Part shown: positions 17,612-26,003 of the stretch, one piece after another | Position numbering within the stretch: the first letter of the stretch is position 1 | Layout: every line of letters starts with the position of its first letter | Origin: a virus | Strand: one strand, 5' to 3' | Length of the DNA: 64,000 nucleotides | IMG/VR virus record: IMGVR_UViG_3300042691_037870 | Coordinates: 62,001-126,000 of that record | Program-made: the position numbers and the translations under genes | The notes under the pieces: generated by a model | What the model was told of the DNA's origin: nothing | Seen by the model: the letters and a program-made list of their open reading frames with translations, nothing else | Databases searched by the model: none

Positions 17612-19713
17612 TATTTCTTAGCATTATTTTCATTAGCAGCGGCTACTTTTCCTGCTTCGGGGTTATAACCATATCCTTGAGCATATAAAGCACCAAACTT
17701 ATTAGCTACTACAGGCTGACTTGCAGTATTCCCAGGATCGTTTTGCTGTTCACGCTGTACATCTGGATTACTTGCCGTAGCTTCTTTTTCAGAACCTTTA
17801 GGATCATTTGAGTAATACTTATATCTACTTGGAATTGATGTATCAACTGGTGATTGAGTTGTAGATGCTAAGTTTTCTTCATATCCTTTAGGAAGTGCAT
17901 AAATTCGTCCACGACCTTTGTTAAACATGGATTCAATTGCAGGTTTATCTCGAGGCATACCGTGCTCAAGAGTTATTGTTGCTTTAATCTCTGTTGGAAA
18001 ATCATCAGGACCAAGCTCATCACTAAATTCAAGTTTGCAATTAGTACATATCATATTACCCATCATCATAATCGGATTTTGAGGAGGTCCTATCATTAAG
18101 TGCCATTCACCCACAGGTGCTCCAGTTAATAAAGAGTGAATACCCGTAACACGTGTTCTTGCTTGTGAAGATGTCAAGTTCATAAATTGTTTCATACCGC
18201 CAGATGCAATTTGTTGTAATCCTTCTTCAGGACTACCACCTAATAACTTATTAAATAAATCACTCATGTTCTGAAACACTTTTGTGAATTGATCTGAAAG
18301 AGCGGAAAAGAATGCTTCAGGATTGCCTTGCATCCAAGCAGCTTTACCTGCCGCGCCTCCTAAGAAAGGGTCAGCCGTACCGAAACCAGCATTAGGCATA
18401 TGACGGTTAGCACCACCCCAGAATGGAGCTGTTGCCGAACACATTAACATAATGTTACCAATAATATCTAATCCAGCTGCTTTAGTGTTTATCCCACCAA
18501 TTGCTCTAAGACTATATTCAAATTGTAGATTAATCGTATGTTTAAATTCTAAACCTCTTTCTCTACCTTTAGTTTTATCAATTACATTTACAGGTCCAAT
18601 AATCTTATTAGCATAAGGACCGTTGTTATAAGGATCAACTGGCTCAGGACCTGGAGTTTTTGTTTTTGCACCAGCAGCACCACTTGTTAAGAATCCTAAA
18701 ACTTTTGATAAACCTGGAGCAGGATTATTTACAGATCCTCCATCACTATCAGTATTTACTTCCCAAACAGCAGCTTCAATATCTTTCCATTTAAGTGCAG
18801 TTTCAATAGGCCCTAAAATAGTAGACATTTTATTTCCCGTATCTTCACCTAAGAAAGTAAGCATTGTTGCTACGGGTTTTAGTTTTTCTCCCTTAACTTC
18901 GTTACGGACTTCTTCAGCGCTGGAAACCGCATCATTTACAGGGAATGCATATCTTCTTAAAGTAATAAGATAGTTATTAGGAATTTTGTTCCACCATTTT
19001 AAAAATGCAAAGTCTGTAAACTTATAAGGAAATTTATTTACATTAAGAGGAGTTCTTGACCAATTTACAATTTCTTGCGTTGTAGGTGCAGTTGATGGCT
19101 GAACACCAGCACCACCGTCAACTGTAGGCTCAGAAACATTATACCAACGTATTTGATTCTCGCGATCAATTAAATACTTATTATTTACTTTACCACCCGC
19201 CGCTTGTAGGTTAATATATGAGTTAGGGTTAATTAAAGCAGGTACACCAAAGAATTCTGTAAACTTATTTGCCACTTCAGGAGGAGCATTTTGTCCAGCA
19301 ACTTTAGCTGATTTTTCATCATTAGGGTCGCTGGGGAACGCCATACCATCAATAAGAGGGTGCTCATTTGCAGCGCTCATTGAATATACAACTGCTCCAG
19401 TATCGCTATTTACAGCAAACACAAGTCGTGGATCTTGAGGACTAAGATCGTCAATACTAGGTGGTGGCGCTGCTGGAGTTGTATTTGTCTGTGGTGGTTC
19501 TGCAGGCGGTGGCGTAATAGGATAATCTATGATTACAGTATTTGGTGGATAGTTTGTTTCAGGGGCTGTTTTCCAAGTACCTTTAGTTTCATCCACAGCA
19601 CTACGAATCATCATCACATCTTCTGTAGCTGATAACTCTGGATTTTCAGTATCAATGTTTCTATAATAAAAGATTGGACCTTGTTTTCTAATAAACTTTT
19701 CTGCTTCTGCCAT
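17611..19713 (-). CDS. Tail-tube/baseplate junction protein, gp48/gp54-like
   Basis: 700 residues. The most informative part is near residues 540-610: GEWHLMIGPPQNPIMMMGNM, then CKLEFSDELGPDDFPTEI and LEHGMPRDKPAIESMFNKGR. I associate this pattern with tube-initiator proteins that cap the baseplate and nucleate the tail tube. The N-terminus is Pro-rich (about 60-95), and a Gly/Ala-rich middle precedes the conserved domain. It is the first gene of the virion operon; upstream is a 235-base gap. Confidence 0.6.
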   Translation of the reverse strand: MAEAEKFIRKQGPIFYYRNIDTENPELSATEDVMMIRSAVDETKGTWKTAPETNYPPNTVIIDYPITPPPAEPPQTNTTPAAPPPSIDDLSPQDPRLVFAVNSDTGAVVYSMSAANEHPLIDGMAFPSDPNDEKSAKVAGQNAPPEVANKFTEFFGVPALINPNSYINLQAAGGKVNNKYLIDRENQIRWYNVSEPTVDGGAGVQPSTAPTTQEIVNWSRTPLNVNKFPYKFTDFAFLKWWNKIPNNYLITLRRYAFPVNDAVSSAEEVRNEVKGEKLKPVATMLTFLGEDTGNKMSTILGPIETALKWKDIEAAVWEVNTDSDGGSVNNPAPGLSKVLGFLTSGAAGAKTKTPGPEPVDPYNNGPYANKIIGPVNVIDKTKGRERGLEFKHTINLQFEYSLRAIGGINTKAAGLDIIGNIMLMCSATAPFWGGANRHMPNAGFGTADPFLGGAAGKAAWMQGNPEAFFSALSDQFTKVFQNMSDLFNKLLGGSPEEGLQQIASGGMKQFMNLTSSQARTRVTGIHSLLTGAPVGEWHLMIGPPQNPIMMMGNMICTNCKLEFSDELGPDDFPTEIKATITLEHGMPRDKPAIESMFNKGRGRIYALPKGYEENLASTTQSPVDTSIPSRYKYYSNDPKGSEKEATASNPDVQREQQNDPGNTASQPVVANKFGALYAQGYGYNPEAGKVAAANENNAKK

Positions 19714-19796
19714 TTATAGAATATCTTATTTTTTCTATATATCATAGAATCAATTATACATAAGATTGGGATATATAGAAAAACTAGTTATACATT

Positions 19797-19985
19797 ATGA
19801 AACAGTCTTCACAAAGAGAATTTACTAAAAATCTTATACCACCTAAGAAAAAACAAAAAGATTCTGTTTATACGCTAAAGCCGCGTTTAAATAAAAGATT
19901 GATATTGAGAATGCGTAGTCAGCAGTGGGAAGTTATTAAAGAAGAAAACTATTCTTCTACTTCGGAATCCATCCAACAAACTTGA
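19797..19985 (+). CDS. Small basic protein, only plus-strand gene candidate
   Basis: 62 residues, Lys/Arg-rich (IPPKKKQKDS, LKPRLNKRLILRMRSQQWE). It fills almost exactly a 235-base gap between two minus-strand genes and overlaps the 3' end of the convergent gene by 37 bases. Its composition looks like a real protein, unlike other plus-strand frames here, which are Ser/Leu/Phe-rich shadows. No Shine-Dalgarno is visible, as for most genes in the window. Function unknown; a DNA- or RNA-binding role is only suggested by charge. Confidence 0.45.
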   Translation: MKQSSQREFTKNLIPPKKKQKDSVYTLKPRLNKRLILRMRSQQWEVIKEENYSSTSESIQQT

Positions 19986-20386
19986 ATAGGTGTGCATTCA
20001 ATAATATGCACTTTTTTAATACTAGGAAAGAATAAGACTTCTTCAAAGAGTTCGTAATATTCTTCATTCTTTCCTTTTTCTGTTAAGAAGATTACTTTTT
20101 GAACTTGTGTCTGTTCTTGACAAAAGTGAATTAAACCACGAATAATTTCATCATTAAGATTTTCATTAACATAAATAATCGACTGCATCTTTTTACTTGA
20201 CGCAGTCGATGTAATGATTTTCTTAATCTTTTGGTTTACAATATAAGATGAATAAGAATCAATATTTTCTATAGAATACCCTAAGTCAACGACCACTTCG
20301 TCAACCGCAATAATTTGTTGCTTTCTTAAATTAAGAAAGGCTTTTTTAAGTTTTGCTCGGTTTTCTATAGTTATGTATAGATTCAT
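19949..20386 (-). CDS. Hypothetical protein
   Basis: 145 residues, alpha/beta, with hydrophobic strands (IIAVDEVVVDLGY, KVIFLTEKGK, KKVHIIECTPIQVCWM) alternating with helices. No motif was recognised. Its start overlaps the stop of the upstream gene, and the run of four genes 19949-21788 is closely packed, so coexpression is likely. Confidence 0.7.
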   Translation of the reverse strand: MNLYITIENRAKLKKAFLNLRKQQIIAVDEVVVDLGYSIENIDSYSSYIVNQKIKKIITSTASSKKMQSIIYVNENLNDEIIRGLIHFCQEQTQVQKVIFLTEKGKNEEYYELFEEVLFFPSIKKVHIIECTPIQVCWMDSEVEE

Positions 20387-20721
20387 TATTCAGTAGGGTG
20401 TACGTGTGCCGTTGTAATTTTTTTCATATGACGCTTTTCCCATTTAGCATTTTCCAAAGCATATAACTCATCTACATGAGCGGTTGCTTCTTCAATCGTC
20501 ATACCTGTTTCTTGAAAAGAAGTAATTCTCTTTTGATACACTTCTGCTTCAAAAGCTTGTTCATACTGCTCGCGTGCTTGAACATTTTGCAAGTGAATTT
20601 GTTTTCCACTTTCCATTCTTCTTTTACGCATTTCAGCTTTTTCAGAGGCTGACATATTTGCAAATTGTTTACGCAGACCTAACTGCTTTTCCATTTTTCG
20701 TCTTTGTTGTCTGTTATACAT
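20386..20721 (-). CDS. Hypothetical charged helical protein
   Basis: 111 residues, very rich in Arg, Lys, Glu and Gln (MYNRQQRRKMEKQLGLRKQF), almost certainly helical with coiled-coil potential, ending in a His-containing tail. It overlaps the Nudix gene by 8 bases. No family was recognised; charge suggests a nucleic-acid or protein-scaffold role. Confidence 0.65.
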   Translation of the reverse strand: MYNRQQRRKMEKQLGLRKQFANMSASEKAEMRKRRMESGKQIHLQNVQAREQYEQAFEAEVYQKRITSFQETGMTIEEATAHVDELYALENAKWEKRHMKKITTAHVHPTE

Positions 20722-21256
20722 GTCCTATAGTTTTTAAGTAGTAATAATTAAATAGTCTTAAGAAAGCGCCTAATGGTAATAGTTCTTCAGTTATCATAAT
20801 ATCATTAGACGGAATAAATTCCAATTGTGATAGTTTTTCTTTTTTGGATCCATCACCTTTTACTTCACCAGCAGTTAACCCTGTTACATCCACAGCAAAT
20901 GTAGGCACTTGTCGATCACTATCTTTATAGGGGTAAAAATTACCTAAATATAACCATCTTTCGGTTTCATTAGCGGGTATCTCAAAGCCTCCTTCTTCCT
21001 GAAGTTCACGATTAGCTGTATACAAAAGAGTATCATCTTCATAATCAATAGTACCTGTGATTAATGTATGACAGTAGTCGCCTTCACGAAGAGGGTTATA
21101 TTCTTTAAGTAAGCCTACGTTGTGAATCATTCCATGTTCATCAACGGTATACGGCATCACAGCAACCGAAACACGATTCATTTTAATTTTTTCGTGACCT
21201 TCAATTTCAATGATGTCAAAGTTTTTATACTTTTGTAATGTTTTATACTCTTTCAT
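20714..21256 (-). CDS. Nudix hydrolase
   Basis: 180 residues. A Nudix box is visible near residues 68-92: GTIDYEDD followed by ANRELQEEGGF, giving the G...E...REL.EE.G signature that binds the metal and nucleotide diphosphate. The N-terminal strands (VSVAVMPYTVDE) fit the fold of ADP-ribose/ADP-sugar pyrophosphatases. In T4-like phages, Nudix proteins act on ADP-ribose derivatives or, as NudE.1, on diphosphate-linked nucleotides. The substrate here is not determined. Confidence 0.85.
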   Translation of the reverse strand: MKEYKTLQKYKNFDIIEIEGHEKIKMNRVSVAVMPYTVDEHGMIHNVGLLKEYNPLREGDYCHTLITGTIDYEDDTLLYTANRELQEEGGFEIPANETERWLYLGNFYPYKDSDRQVPTFAVDVTGLTAGEVKGDGSKKEKLSQLEFIPSNDIMITEELLPLGAFLRLFNYYYLKTIGHV

Positions 21257-21788
21257 ATTTTTCTAAATTTTCTTTTTCTTCCAAAATATCAGCCATAATA
21301 TCAAGCGCAGCTTTTCTTGTTATTTCATCGATCGCTTCTGGAGTAAAAGTACTAATTAAGTAATTTAAAATTTGTTCATTCCCATCTTCAAAAGATCCTG
21401 CTAATACACGAATAAGATCATAAGGTGGTACATCGATCGTTAATTCAATTTTAACTGTCTTAGGGTTTTTCTTTGCTGTTGACAACAAAGAAACTAATGG
21501 GCTATCTACTTTCTTAACAGGATTAGATTTTTCCGTTGGTTTTGCTTCAGGTTTTGGTTTATTAACTACTTGTAAAGGTTGCGGAGCAATTTCATTTAAA
21601 AGAATTAAGTCTTCTTCATTTTCACTTGCAACTGACATAATAAAATCACCAAGAAGATTTTCGTTACATCGAGTCCCGTCAGTGAATACTAAGAAATTGA
21701 TGTCTCCTTCTTGTAAGATAGTTCCGTCAGATTTCACTACATCACCAGCGCGATCACCTTTAATCCATTGATATGTGGTTAAACTCAT
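21243..21788 (-). CDS. Hypothetical protein
   Basis: 181 residues with start at ATG 21788 (MSLTTYQWIKGDRAGD). A longer frame upstream to 21962 is rejected because it overlaps the next gene and reads as low-complexity Asn/Thr/Lys. The N-terminal part has short strands (GDVVKSDGTILQEGDINFLVF) followed by TDGTRCNENLLGDFIMSV. The middle is Pro/Lys-rich linker and the C-terminus is helical. Function unknown. Confidence 0.65.
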   Translation of the reverse strand: MSLTTYQWIKGDRAGDVVKSDGTILQEGDINFLVFTDGTRCNENLLGDFIMSVASENEEDLILLNEIAPQPLQVVNKPKPEAKPTEKSNPVKKVDSPLVSLLSTAKKNPKTVKIELTIDVPPYDLIRVLAGSFEDGNEQILNYLISTFTPEAIDEITRKAALDIMADILEEKENLEKYERV

Positions 21789-21813
21789 TTTGTTTGTTTT
21801 AGTATATATTGAG

Positions 21814-22140
21814 TTAGATTTCGAGGAAGTTTTTGTATTCGTGGTGGTATTCAACCATCCATTCAACTGGGAATCCTTGGGCTGCCCATGATAAGTATTC
21901 CTGTCGAAAATTTTCAAGAACGTATTGAATATGTTCTTCATAGTTACCTTTTGACATTTCATTTAGTGTTACTAAGGGTATTCTAAAAGTATGTCGAGTT
22001 TCTTTAACTCTCCAAAAGAAATTTTGAACATCACCTACGTAACCGTACCCATATTCAATTACAAGTTTTTTCCAGCCATACGGATGCACATTAATTTCTC
22101 CTATGCTATATAATTCAGAAAAGTCTTGATGAAATGGCAT
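21814..22140 (-). CDS. Hypothetical protein
   Basis: 108 residues, rich in Tyr, Phe and Trp (WKKLVIEYGYGYVGDVQNFF, VKETRHTFRIPL). The pattern suggests a small alpha+beta protein with a strand for binding a partner or ligand. Starts at 22140, 6 bases after the next upstream gene. Not recognised. Confidence 0.65.
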   Translation of the reverse strand: MPFHQDFSELYSIGEINVHPYGWKKLVIEYGYGYVGDVQNFFWRVKETRHTFRIPLVTLNEMSKGNYEEHIQYVLENFRQEYLSWAAQGFPVEWMVEYHHEYKNFLEI

Positions 22141-22146
22141 AACACA

Positions 22147-22344
22147 TTACTCAGTAAGTTCTTTCTTAGGAGTAGTTTCTAAAGCACCGAGTAACATATC
22201 AATTACTTGCCCTCTTGACATATTATGAAAAACGCAAAGATTATCAATATCATCTTTCATCATAGTTGCTTTTCCACCATATTCTTCACCCAGTTCAATT
22301 TGAATAGTAAGTCTATCCCAAGGGTTTACAATTTGTTCTTCCAT
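22147..22344 (-). CDS. Small hypothetical protein
   Basis: 65 residues (MEEQIVNPWDRLTIQIELGE), acidic, with a possible C-terminal helix-turn-helix-like segment FHNMSRGQVIDMLLGAL. It follows the terminator at 22402-22424, so it begins a new transcription unit. Function unknown. Confidence 0.6.
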   Translation of the reverse strand: MEEQIVNPWDRLTIQIELGEEYGGKATMMKDDIDNLCVFHNMSRGQVIDMLLGALETTPKKELTE

Positions 22345-22401
22345 AAGTGTTTATTTTGTTTTATTTATATTCAATCTTTTTTACATAGTTTTGGGACAAA
22401 A

Positions 22402-22424
22402 AAATTGGGTTCTGGACCCAATTT
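22402..22424 (-). terminator. Rho-independent terminator
   Basis: Minus-strand hairpin with 9-bp stem (AAATTGGGT/ACCCAATTT) and 5-base loop followed by a T run. It is placed just after the nuclease-like gene ending at 22448. Confidence 0.85.
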
Positions 22425-22447
22425 TTTAATATGCAGTTTTCTTATTT

Positions 22448-23890
22448 CTAAATCTTTTTCTTCAAACGTCTTTTTCTTTCAGCTTCTCTTTGCTTTTCTC
22501 GATGAGCAGCATAACGAACAGGATCCGCTTTTAATCTTTCAAGAGCAGCACGAGATTGTTCACGCTGTTTTCTTTTATATTCAGCATATCGCACAGGATC
22601 CGCTTTAATCTTTTCCATTAATGCTTTTGATTGTTCACGCTGTTTTTTGCGATATTCTTCATAACGAGCAGGATCCGCTTTAATCTTTTCCATTTGTGCT
22701 CTTGACTGTTCACGGCTTTTCTCTCTTTGTGTTATTATAGACTGTTCTAATTCAGCAGAATACTCAAGCATCTCAGGATTTTCTTGAATGTATTCTTCTC
22801 GTTCAGCAACGGTCATTCTTCCATACTTATTAATCTCAATTTGTAACCAATCAGATTTCTTAAGAGCAACACCTATTGAAGATGATTGACCAAACGACCA
22901 CCCAGAATAAGATATTTGCTTACCGTACTCAAAGATTTCTTCTATCGTAGCACCTGTTATCTTAAATAGTTTACATTTTGGATATTCATCTTTACCGTCA
23001 GAGAATAACAATAAATCATCAAATTTGGAAGCATCATAATAACTCATGATTTGAATTGCTAAGAAAACTTCCATTATTTCACGCTCATTCTTAAATCCTT
23101 TATGAACCTTTTGAATAATCTCATGTTTATGAGTAGTAAAAGTATCAGGATGCTGTGAAAGCGCATTTACAAAAACTGTTGCGTCAGGATACGATAATCC
23201 ATTTTTAACAAGAGGGTATACATAACGCTTTAAGTAAGTAGATGAAATGCCTGGCCACTCATAGTTTATTCCAAGCAAGCGGTTAATCGTTTCACGAGCA
23301 TCATTACCGTTAGCAACTTTACTAATTGCTACTAAGCGGCCGTCTTTGCCTTTTACTTCAATCGCACGATCAGAATACTCATCATAAAGATCACCTTTAC
23401 TACCTTTTCTTAAAGTAGTAAATGAAGCAAGCATTAACTCGGCTGGTCCCATATCACCAGGTTGCTCTTTAATGATTTCTTCAAAGAATATGGGTGACAA
23501 GTAATTATAATGATTAGAGAGTGTTTGGATTAAATCCATCTGTTCATCATAAAGATTACCAGCTACCAAATAGAAAGGATTTTCTACCATGTTTTCTACA
23601 AGATCCAACATTTCAGGTCCACCTTGATAGTGAGTTTTAAATAATCTGCCAATTTTCTTAATAGCGGATTCTCTTACATTTGAAGGTAATCTTTCGGCAA
23701 TGATTTTCAGAATTGTATCAATTCTATCTTCATGTAAGATGTTTTTGATAGCGTTAATTTTCTTTTCATACATTGGATCATTAGCATCAATAGTGCCGAT
23801 AACCTTAAAAGTGTTTAGAAAATTTAAAGTAATCTGGTGTAATACATTTTCACCCATTAGATAATAATTTACAATATAGATAGGATTCAT
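22448..23890 (-). CDS. PD-(D/E)XK nuclease-like protein with C-terminal tandem repeat
   Basis: 480 residues. Residues 148-190 (GPAELMLASFTTLRKGSKGD and then RAIEVKGKDGRLVAI) give a helix Glu151, Asp167 and Glu178-x-Lys180, the arrangement of a PD-(D/E)XK nuclease core. The C-terminus is a 25-residue unit repeated three times (residues 393-467; units share REQSxAxxEKIKADPxRYxx), then a very basic tail (RKRRLKKKI). The repeat is Arg/Lys/Gln/Ala-rich and helical, consistent with binding DNA or a partner. No capsid-targeting N-terminus is visible. Nuclease activity is an inference. Confidence 0.55.
   Translation of the reverse strand: MNPIYIVNYYLMGENVLHQITLNFLNTFKVIGTIDANDPMYEKKINAIKNILHEDRIDTILKIIAERLPSNVRESAIKKIGRLFKTHYQGGPEMLDLVENMVENPFYLVAGNLYDEQMDLIQTLSNHYNYLSPIFFEEIIKEQPGDMGPAELMLASFTTLRKGSKGDLYDEYSDRAIEVKGKDGRLVAISKVANGNDARETINRLLGINYEWPGISSTYLKRYVYPLVKNGLSYPDATVFVNALSQHPDTFTTHKHEIIQKVHKGFKNEREIMEVFLAIQIMSYYDASKFDDLLLFSDGKDEYPKCKLFKITGATIEEIFEYGKQISYSGWSFGQSSSIGVALKKSDWLQIEINKYGRMTVAEREEYIQENPEMLEYSAELEQSIITQREKSREQSRAQMEKIKADPARYEEYRKKQREQSKALMEKIKADPVRYAEYKRKQREQSRAALERLKADPVRYAAHREKQREAERKRRLKKKI
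22490..22714 (-). repeat. 75-bp in-frame tandem repeat, three units
   Basis: Three consecutive 75-bp units encode the 25-residue repeat at the end of the nuclease-like protein. The shared GGATCCGCTT core occurs at 22521, 22596 and 22671, exactly 75 bases apart. Units differ by scattered substitutions, so they are coding repeats under selection rather than a recent duplication or a CRISPR array. Confidence 0.95.
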
Positions 23891-23985
23891 CTAAAGTCAT
23901 ATTTGATAATCCTATGTATACTTGATTAGTTAGTATAAAAATATACAATTTTATTTAAGATAGCAAAAAGATAACCAAAAAGATA

Positions 23986-24312
23986 TTAACAATTTGGTGC
24001 TACTCTTAAGTATTTGTTGAAGAGGTTTTTAGCGTGCTTCCAGTCAACAGGCTGTTTATCCATTACCCAATGAGGTATGTAAACTTTGCGTTCAGCTCCA
24101 TTAGAAAACTGAATAATCCAACCAACATATTTAGCATTTGAAACTTCGGAAACATCATCAATATTATGATTTGCCCATTGATAAACTCCGTCAATAAATC
24201 CACCACAGATTTCAGCATATACAGAATCACCAATTGTGGAGAAACGATTATAGATTGCAAGGTTAAACCCAATGTTTCCATCCATTTCTAAAAATTGTTG
24301 CATGGTTGCCAT
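23986..24312 (-). CDS. Hypothetical protein
   Basis: 108 residues, aromatic-rich (IGFNLAIYNRFSTIGDSVYA; VGWIIQFSNGAERKVYIPHW). Looks like a small beta-rich domain. The stop codon lies inside a variant of the TTGTTAAT box (TGT TAA), as in some other genes here. It begins downstream of regulatory module A. Function unknown. Confidence 0.65.
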   Translation of the reverse strand: MATMQQFLEMDGNIGFNLAIYNRFSTIGDSVYAEICGGFIDGVYQWANHNIDDVSEVSNAKYVGWIIQFSNGAERKVYIPHWVMDKQPVDWKHAKNLFNKYLRVAPNC

Positions 24313-24331
24313 AAGTAATTGTTTTTGAATT

Positions 24332-24394
24332 ATAGTATAAAATTAAACTAAAAGTCCCACAAATAAAAATTTATGGGACTAAAGTTATTAACAA
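24332..24394 (-). promoter_or_regulatory. Regulatory module A (box + hairpin + AT motif)
   Basis: Minus-strand order after the 24401 gene: box TTGTTAATAACTTT (24381-24394), hairpin (24353-24380), then AGTTTAATTTTATACTAT (24332-24349), then the ATG at 24312. The same order recurs at 32.2 kb, and parts of it at other sites. Confidence 0.6.
24353..24380 (-). terminator. Hairpin terminator in module A
   Basis: A 12-bp stem (AGTCCCATAAAT/ATTTGTGGGACT, one G-T pair) with a TTTT loop, followed by TTTT AG. The copy at 32178-32205 has the same shape with compensating base changes in the stem, which supports base pairing in RNA. Confidence 0.75.
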
Positions 24395-24400
24395 TTTTCA

Positions 24401-25243
24401 CTATTTAATGTGATACTCAGTAGCAATATCGCGTAAATCGTTTGTAGGTAAATTTTCAATAGCTTTAAGAATGATTTTTCTTTCGTCAGCTAGTTTTTGA
24501 ATATCGCTTCCGCTAATTCCTTTTATGATAAATGTATTAGCAGGCTTAAATCCTAAAATACTTTGAATATCATTTGCAGCTGATAATCTACCTTTTGCGT
24601 CTCCATGTAATTTGTCAACATTCTTAATGAATGTGTCAAGTAAATCAACACCGCTTACTGCAACAGTTTTTTCAATTACAAAATCATTTCCACTTTTATA
24701 ACATGCTGCAATTGAATATAGACCAGCAGGTTTAACAGCAGGTCCTTTACCTTCTTTTAACTCTGCAAAGTACTGCTCTTTTTGTTTATCACTGATTGGA
24801 GATAATCCTCCACTATAAATGATACTTAAAATTTGATTAACTTTAATTCTTGAACTTGTCAGAACCTTGTTAAATCCTATTTGCTTTGATGATTTGACAG
24901 ACACCTTTTCTCCATTTGACATAGTCACATCTGAAAAGATAGTATCAGCTTCACCGTAAGTATTTGAATTATCACCTTTAAGAATAATAGCAACAAGATC
25001 TTCGGTATACTTTGATACTTCGCGTGCATCTTTATCAAGAACATTAAGTAAGTTCTCAAAGAAATTAATTTCATTTAAGACAGCACCTTCATTCTTAGCA
25101 TTTGCTTTATCATTTAAGATATCACCATAGTTAATAACTTTAGTATTACCACCACTATTAACATATGCCTCTAAATATTGAAATGATTTTGTGGCAGTAC
25201 CTTCATTTACTGACATCCAGCTATTATAATCTTTTAAACTCAT
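24401..25243 (-). CDS. Capsid-targeted protein, possible PD-(D/E)XK-type nuclease
   Basis: 280 residues. The N-terminus (DYNSWMSVNE, residues 5-14) is a weaker form of the shared capsid-targeting motif. Residues 97-119 (GEADTIFSDVTMSNGEKVSV KSS) resemble the D...xxK strand pair of restriction-like nucleases: Glu98/Asp100, then Val-Ser-Val-Lys117. The C-terminal part is helical. If the motif is right, it would be a nuclease or nuclease relative injected with the genome. This is a low-certainty reading. Confidence 0.5.
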   Translation of the reverse strand: MSLKDYNSWMSVNEGTATKSFQYLEAYVNSGGNTKVINYGDILNDKANAKNEGAVLNEINFFENLLNVLDKDAREVSKYTEDLVAIILKGDNSNTYGEADTIFSDVTMSNGEKVSVKSSKQIGFNKVLTSSRIKVNQILSIIYSGGLSPISDKQKEQYFAELKEGKGPAVKPAGLYSIAACYKSGNDFVIEKTVAVSGVDLLDTFIKNVDKLHGDAKGRLSAANDIQSILGFKPANTFIIKGISGSDIQKLADERKIILKAIENLPTNDLRDIATEYHIK

Positions 25244-25255
25244 GTTTATTTGTTA

Positions 25256-25477
25256 TTATTTACTTAACGATTCAGCAGAAATATATTCTGTGATACCGCT
25301 TTTGCTAATTCCGCGAATTTCATGGTCAATAGTTAACCCTCTAAAATACTCACGAATTAATGTTTGCGCAGCTTCAATCGTTTCTGCTTCAATAAGGTAA
25401 TTTTCCATTTTACCTCTAATTTTACCTGTGTCAAGGTCTTCTGTCGTTACTCTAACTCTAACGTTCCAATGATTCAT
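25256..25477 (-). CDS. Small DUF4494-like protein
   Basis: 73 residues: NHWNVRVRVTTEDLDTGKIR, then ENYLIEAETIEAAQTLIREY and a final strand. The W..V.V.......G.....YLV.A.t..eA pattern is like DUF4494, which is common in Bacteroidetes genomes and their phages. Function is unknown. This is one of the small clues for a Bacteroidetes host. Confidence 0.6.
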   Translation of the reverse strand: MNHWNVRVRVTTEDLDTGKIRGKMENYLIEAETIEAAQTLIREYFRGLTIDHEIRGISKSGITEYISAESLSK

Positions 25478-25488
25478 ATAATTTGATT

Positions 25489-25602
25489 TTAGTTAATACT
25501 CAATCTTGATAGAATCTCATTATTAATTGCTAACCTTTTAAGTTGCTTTAAAGCACTTTTTCTACTTTTAGGTTTCTTTTGAGATTTCTTAGCTCTTGCC
25601 AT
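25489..25602 (-). CDS. 37-residue basic protein
   Basis: A short ORF (MARAKKSQKKPKSRKSALKQ, 37 residues) between two close genes on the same strand. It has 11 Lys and 5 Arg, no hydrophobic core, and a helix-forming second half. Its spacing to neighbours (11-17 bases) is normal for this operon, which argues for coding. It may bind nucleic acid. Confidence 0.55.
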   Translation of the reverse strand: MARAKKSQKKPKSRKSALKQLKRLAINNEILSRLSIN

Positions 25603-25619
25603 TTTTATTACACATATTT

Positions 25620-25961
25620 TTAACGAACTGCACCGCTCATAACTGGTACATCTTGTACAGTGCCTTGTCTCATATCGCCATCAGTGCGATTAAAACCAGC
25701 AATGTTTGAAAATTGCTCACGAATCTTATTCATAGATTCTTTAATGTAATTTTCACAAGCATTCATATAACCTTCAGCTGTATGTTCTTTATGCTCATCT
25801 TCATTCCAAGCAATAGCTTCATTCATTGCCATTTCCATACATTTGTCTACAGCTTCACACATTTCTTCAGAAAGTGCGGTTGGTTTTGTTGCAGTGATTT
25901 CATCGTGTCCGACTACATCAGTTTCATTTATAAATTGTTCGTACGTAGGAATGTGTTTCAT
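25620..25961 (-). CDS. Capsid-targeted small protein
   Basis: 113 residues. Residues 1-13 (MKHIPTYEQFINE) match the T4 capsid-targeting sequence with an IxE site, close to the IAE of T4 internal proteins. The mature part is acidic and helical, with Met and His (CMEMAMNEAIAWNEDEHKEH). No function is known. It neighbours two other capsid-targeted genes. Confidence 0.65.
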   Translation of the reverse strand: MKHIPTYEQFINETDVVGHDEITATKPTALSEEMCEAVDKCMEMAMNEAIAWNEDEHKEHTAEGYMNACENYIKESMNKIREQFSNIAGFNRTDGDMRQGTVQDVPVMSGAVR

Positions 25962-26003
25962 TTATATTTTGTTATTTTTATATTCAATTCTTATGTATTT
26001 GTT

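Noticed and set aside
21789-21962. N-terminal extension of the 21243 gene
   Set aside because: It overlaps the neighbouring gene in another frame and has Asn/Thr/Lys low complexity. Start at 21788 gives a normal protein.
22225-22608. Plus-strand ORF of 127 codons
   Set aside because: Runs across a terminator and the repeat of the nuclease-like gene; composition is that of a shadow.
22490-22714. Regular 75-bp repeats that could look like a CRISPR array
   Set aside because: They are in frame, have no spacers and continue an open protein of 480 residues, so they are coding repeats.
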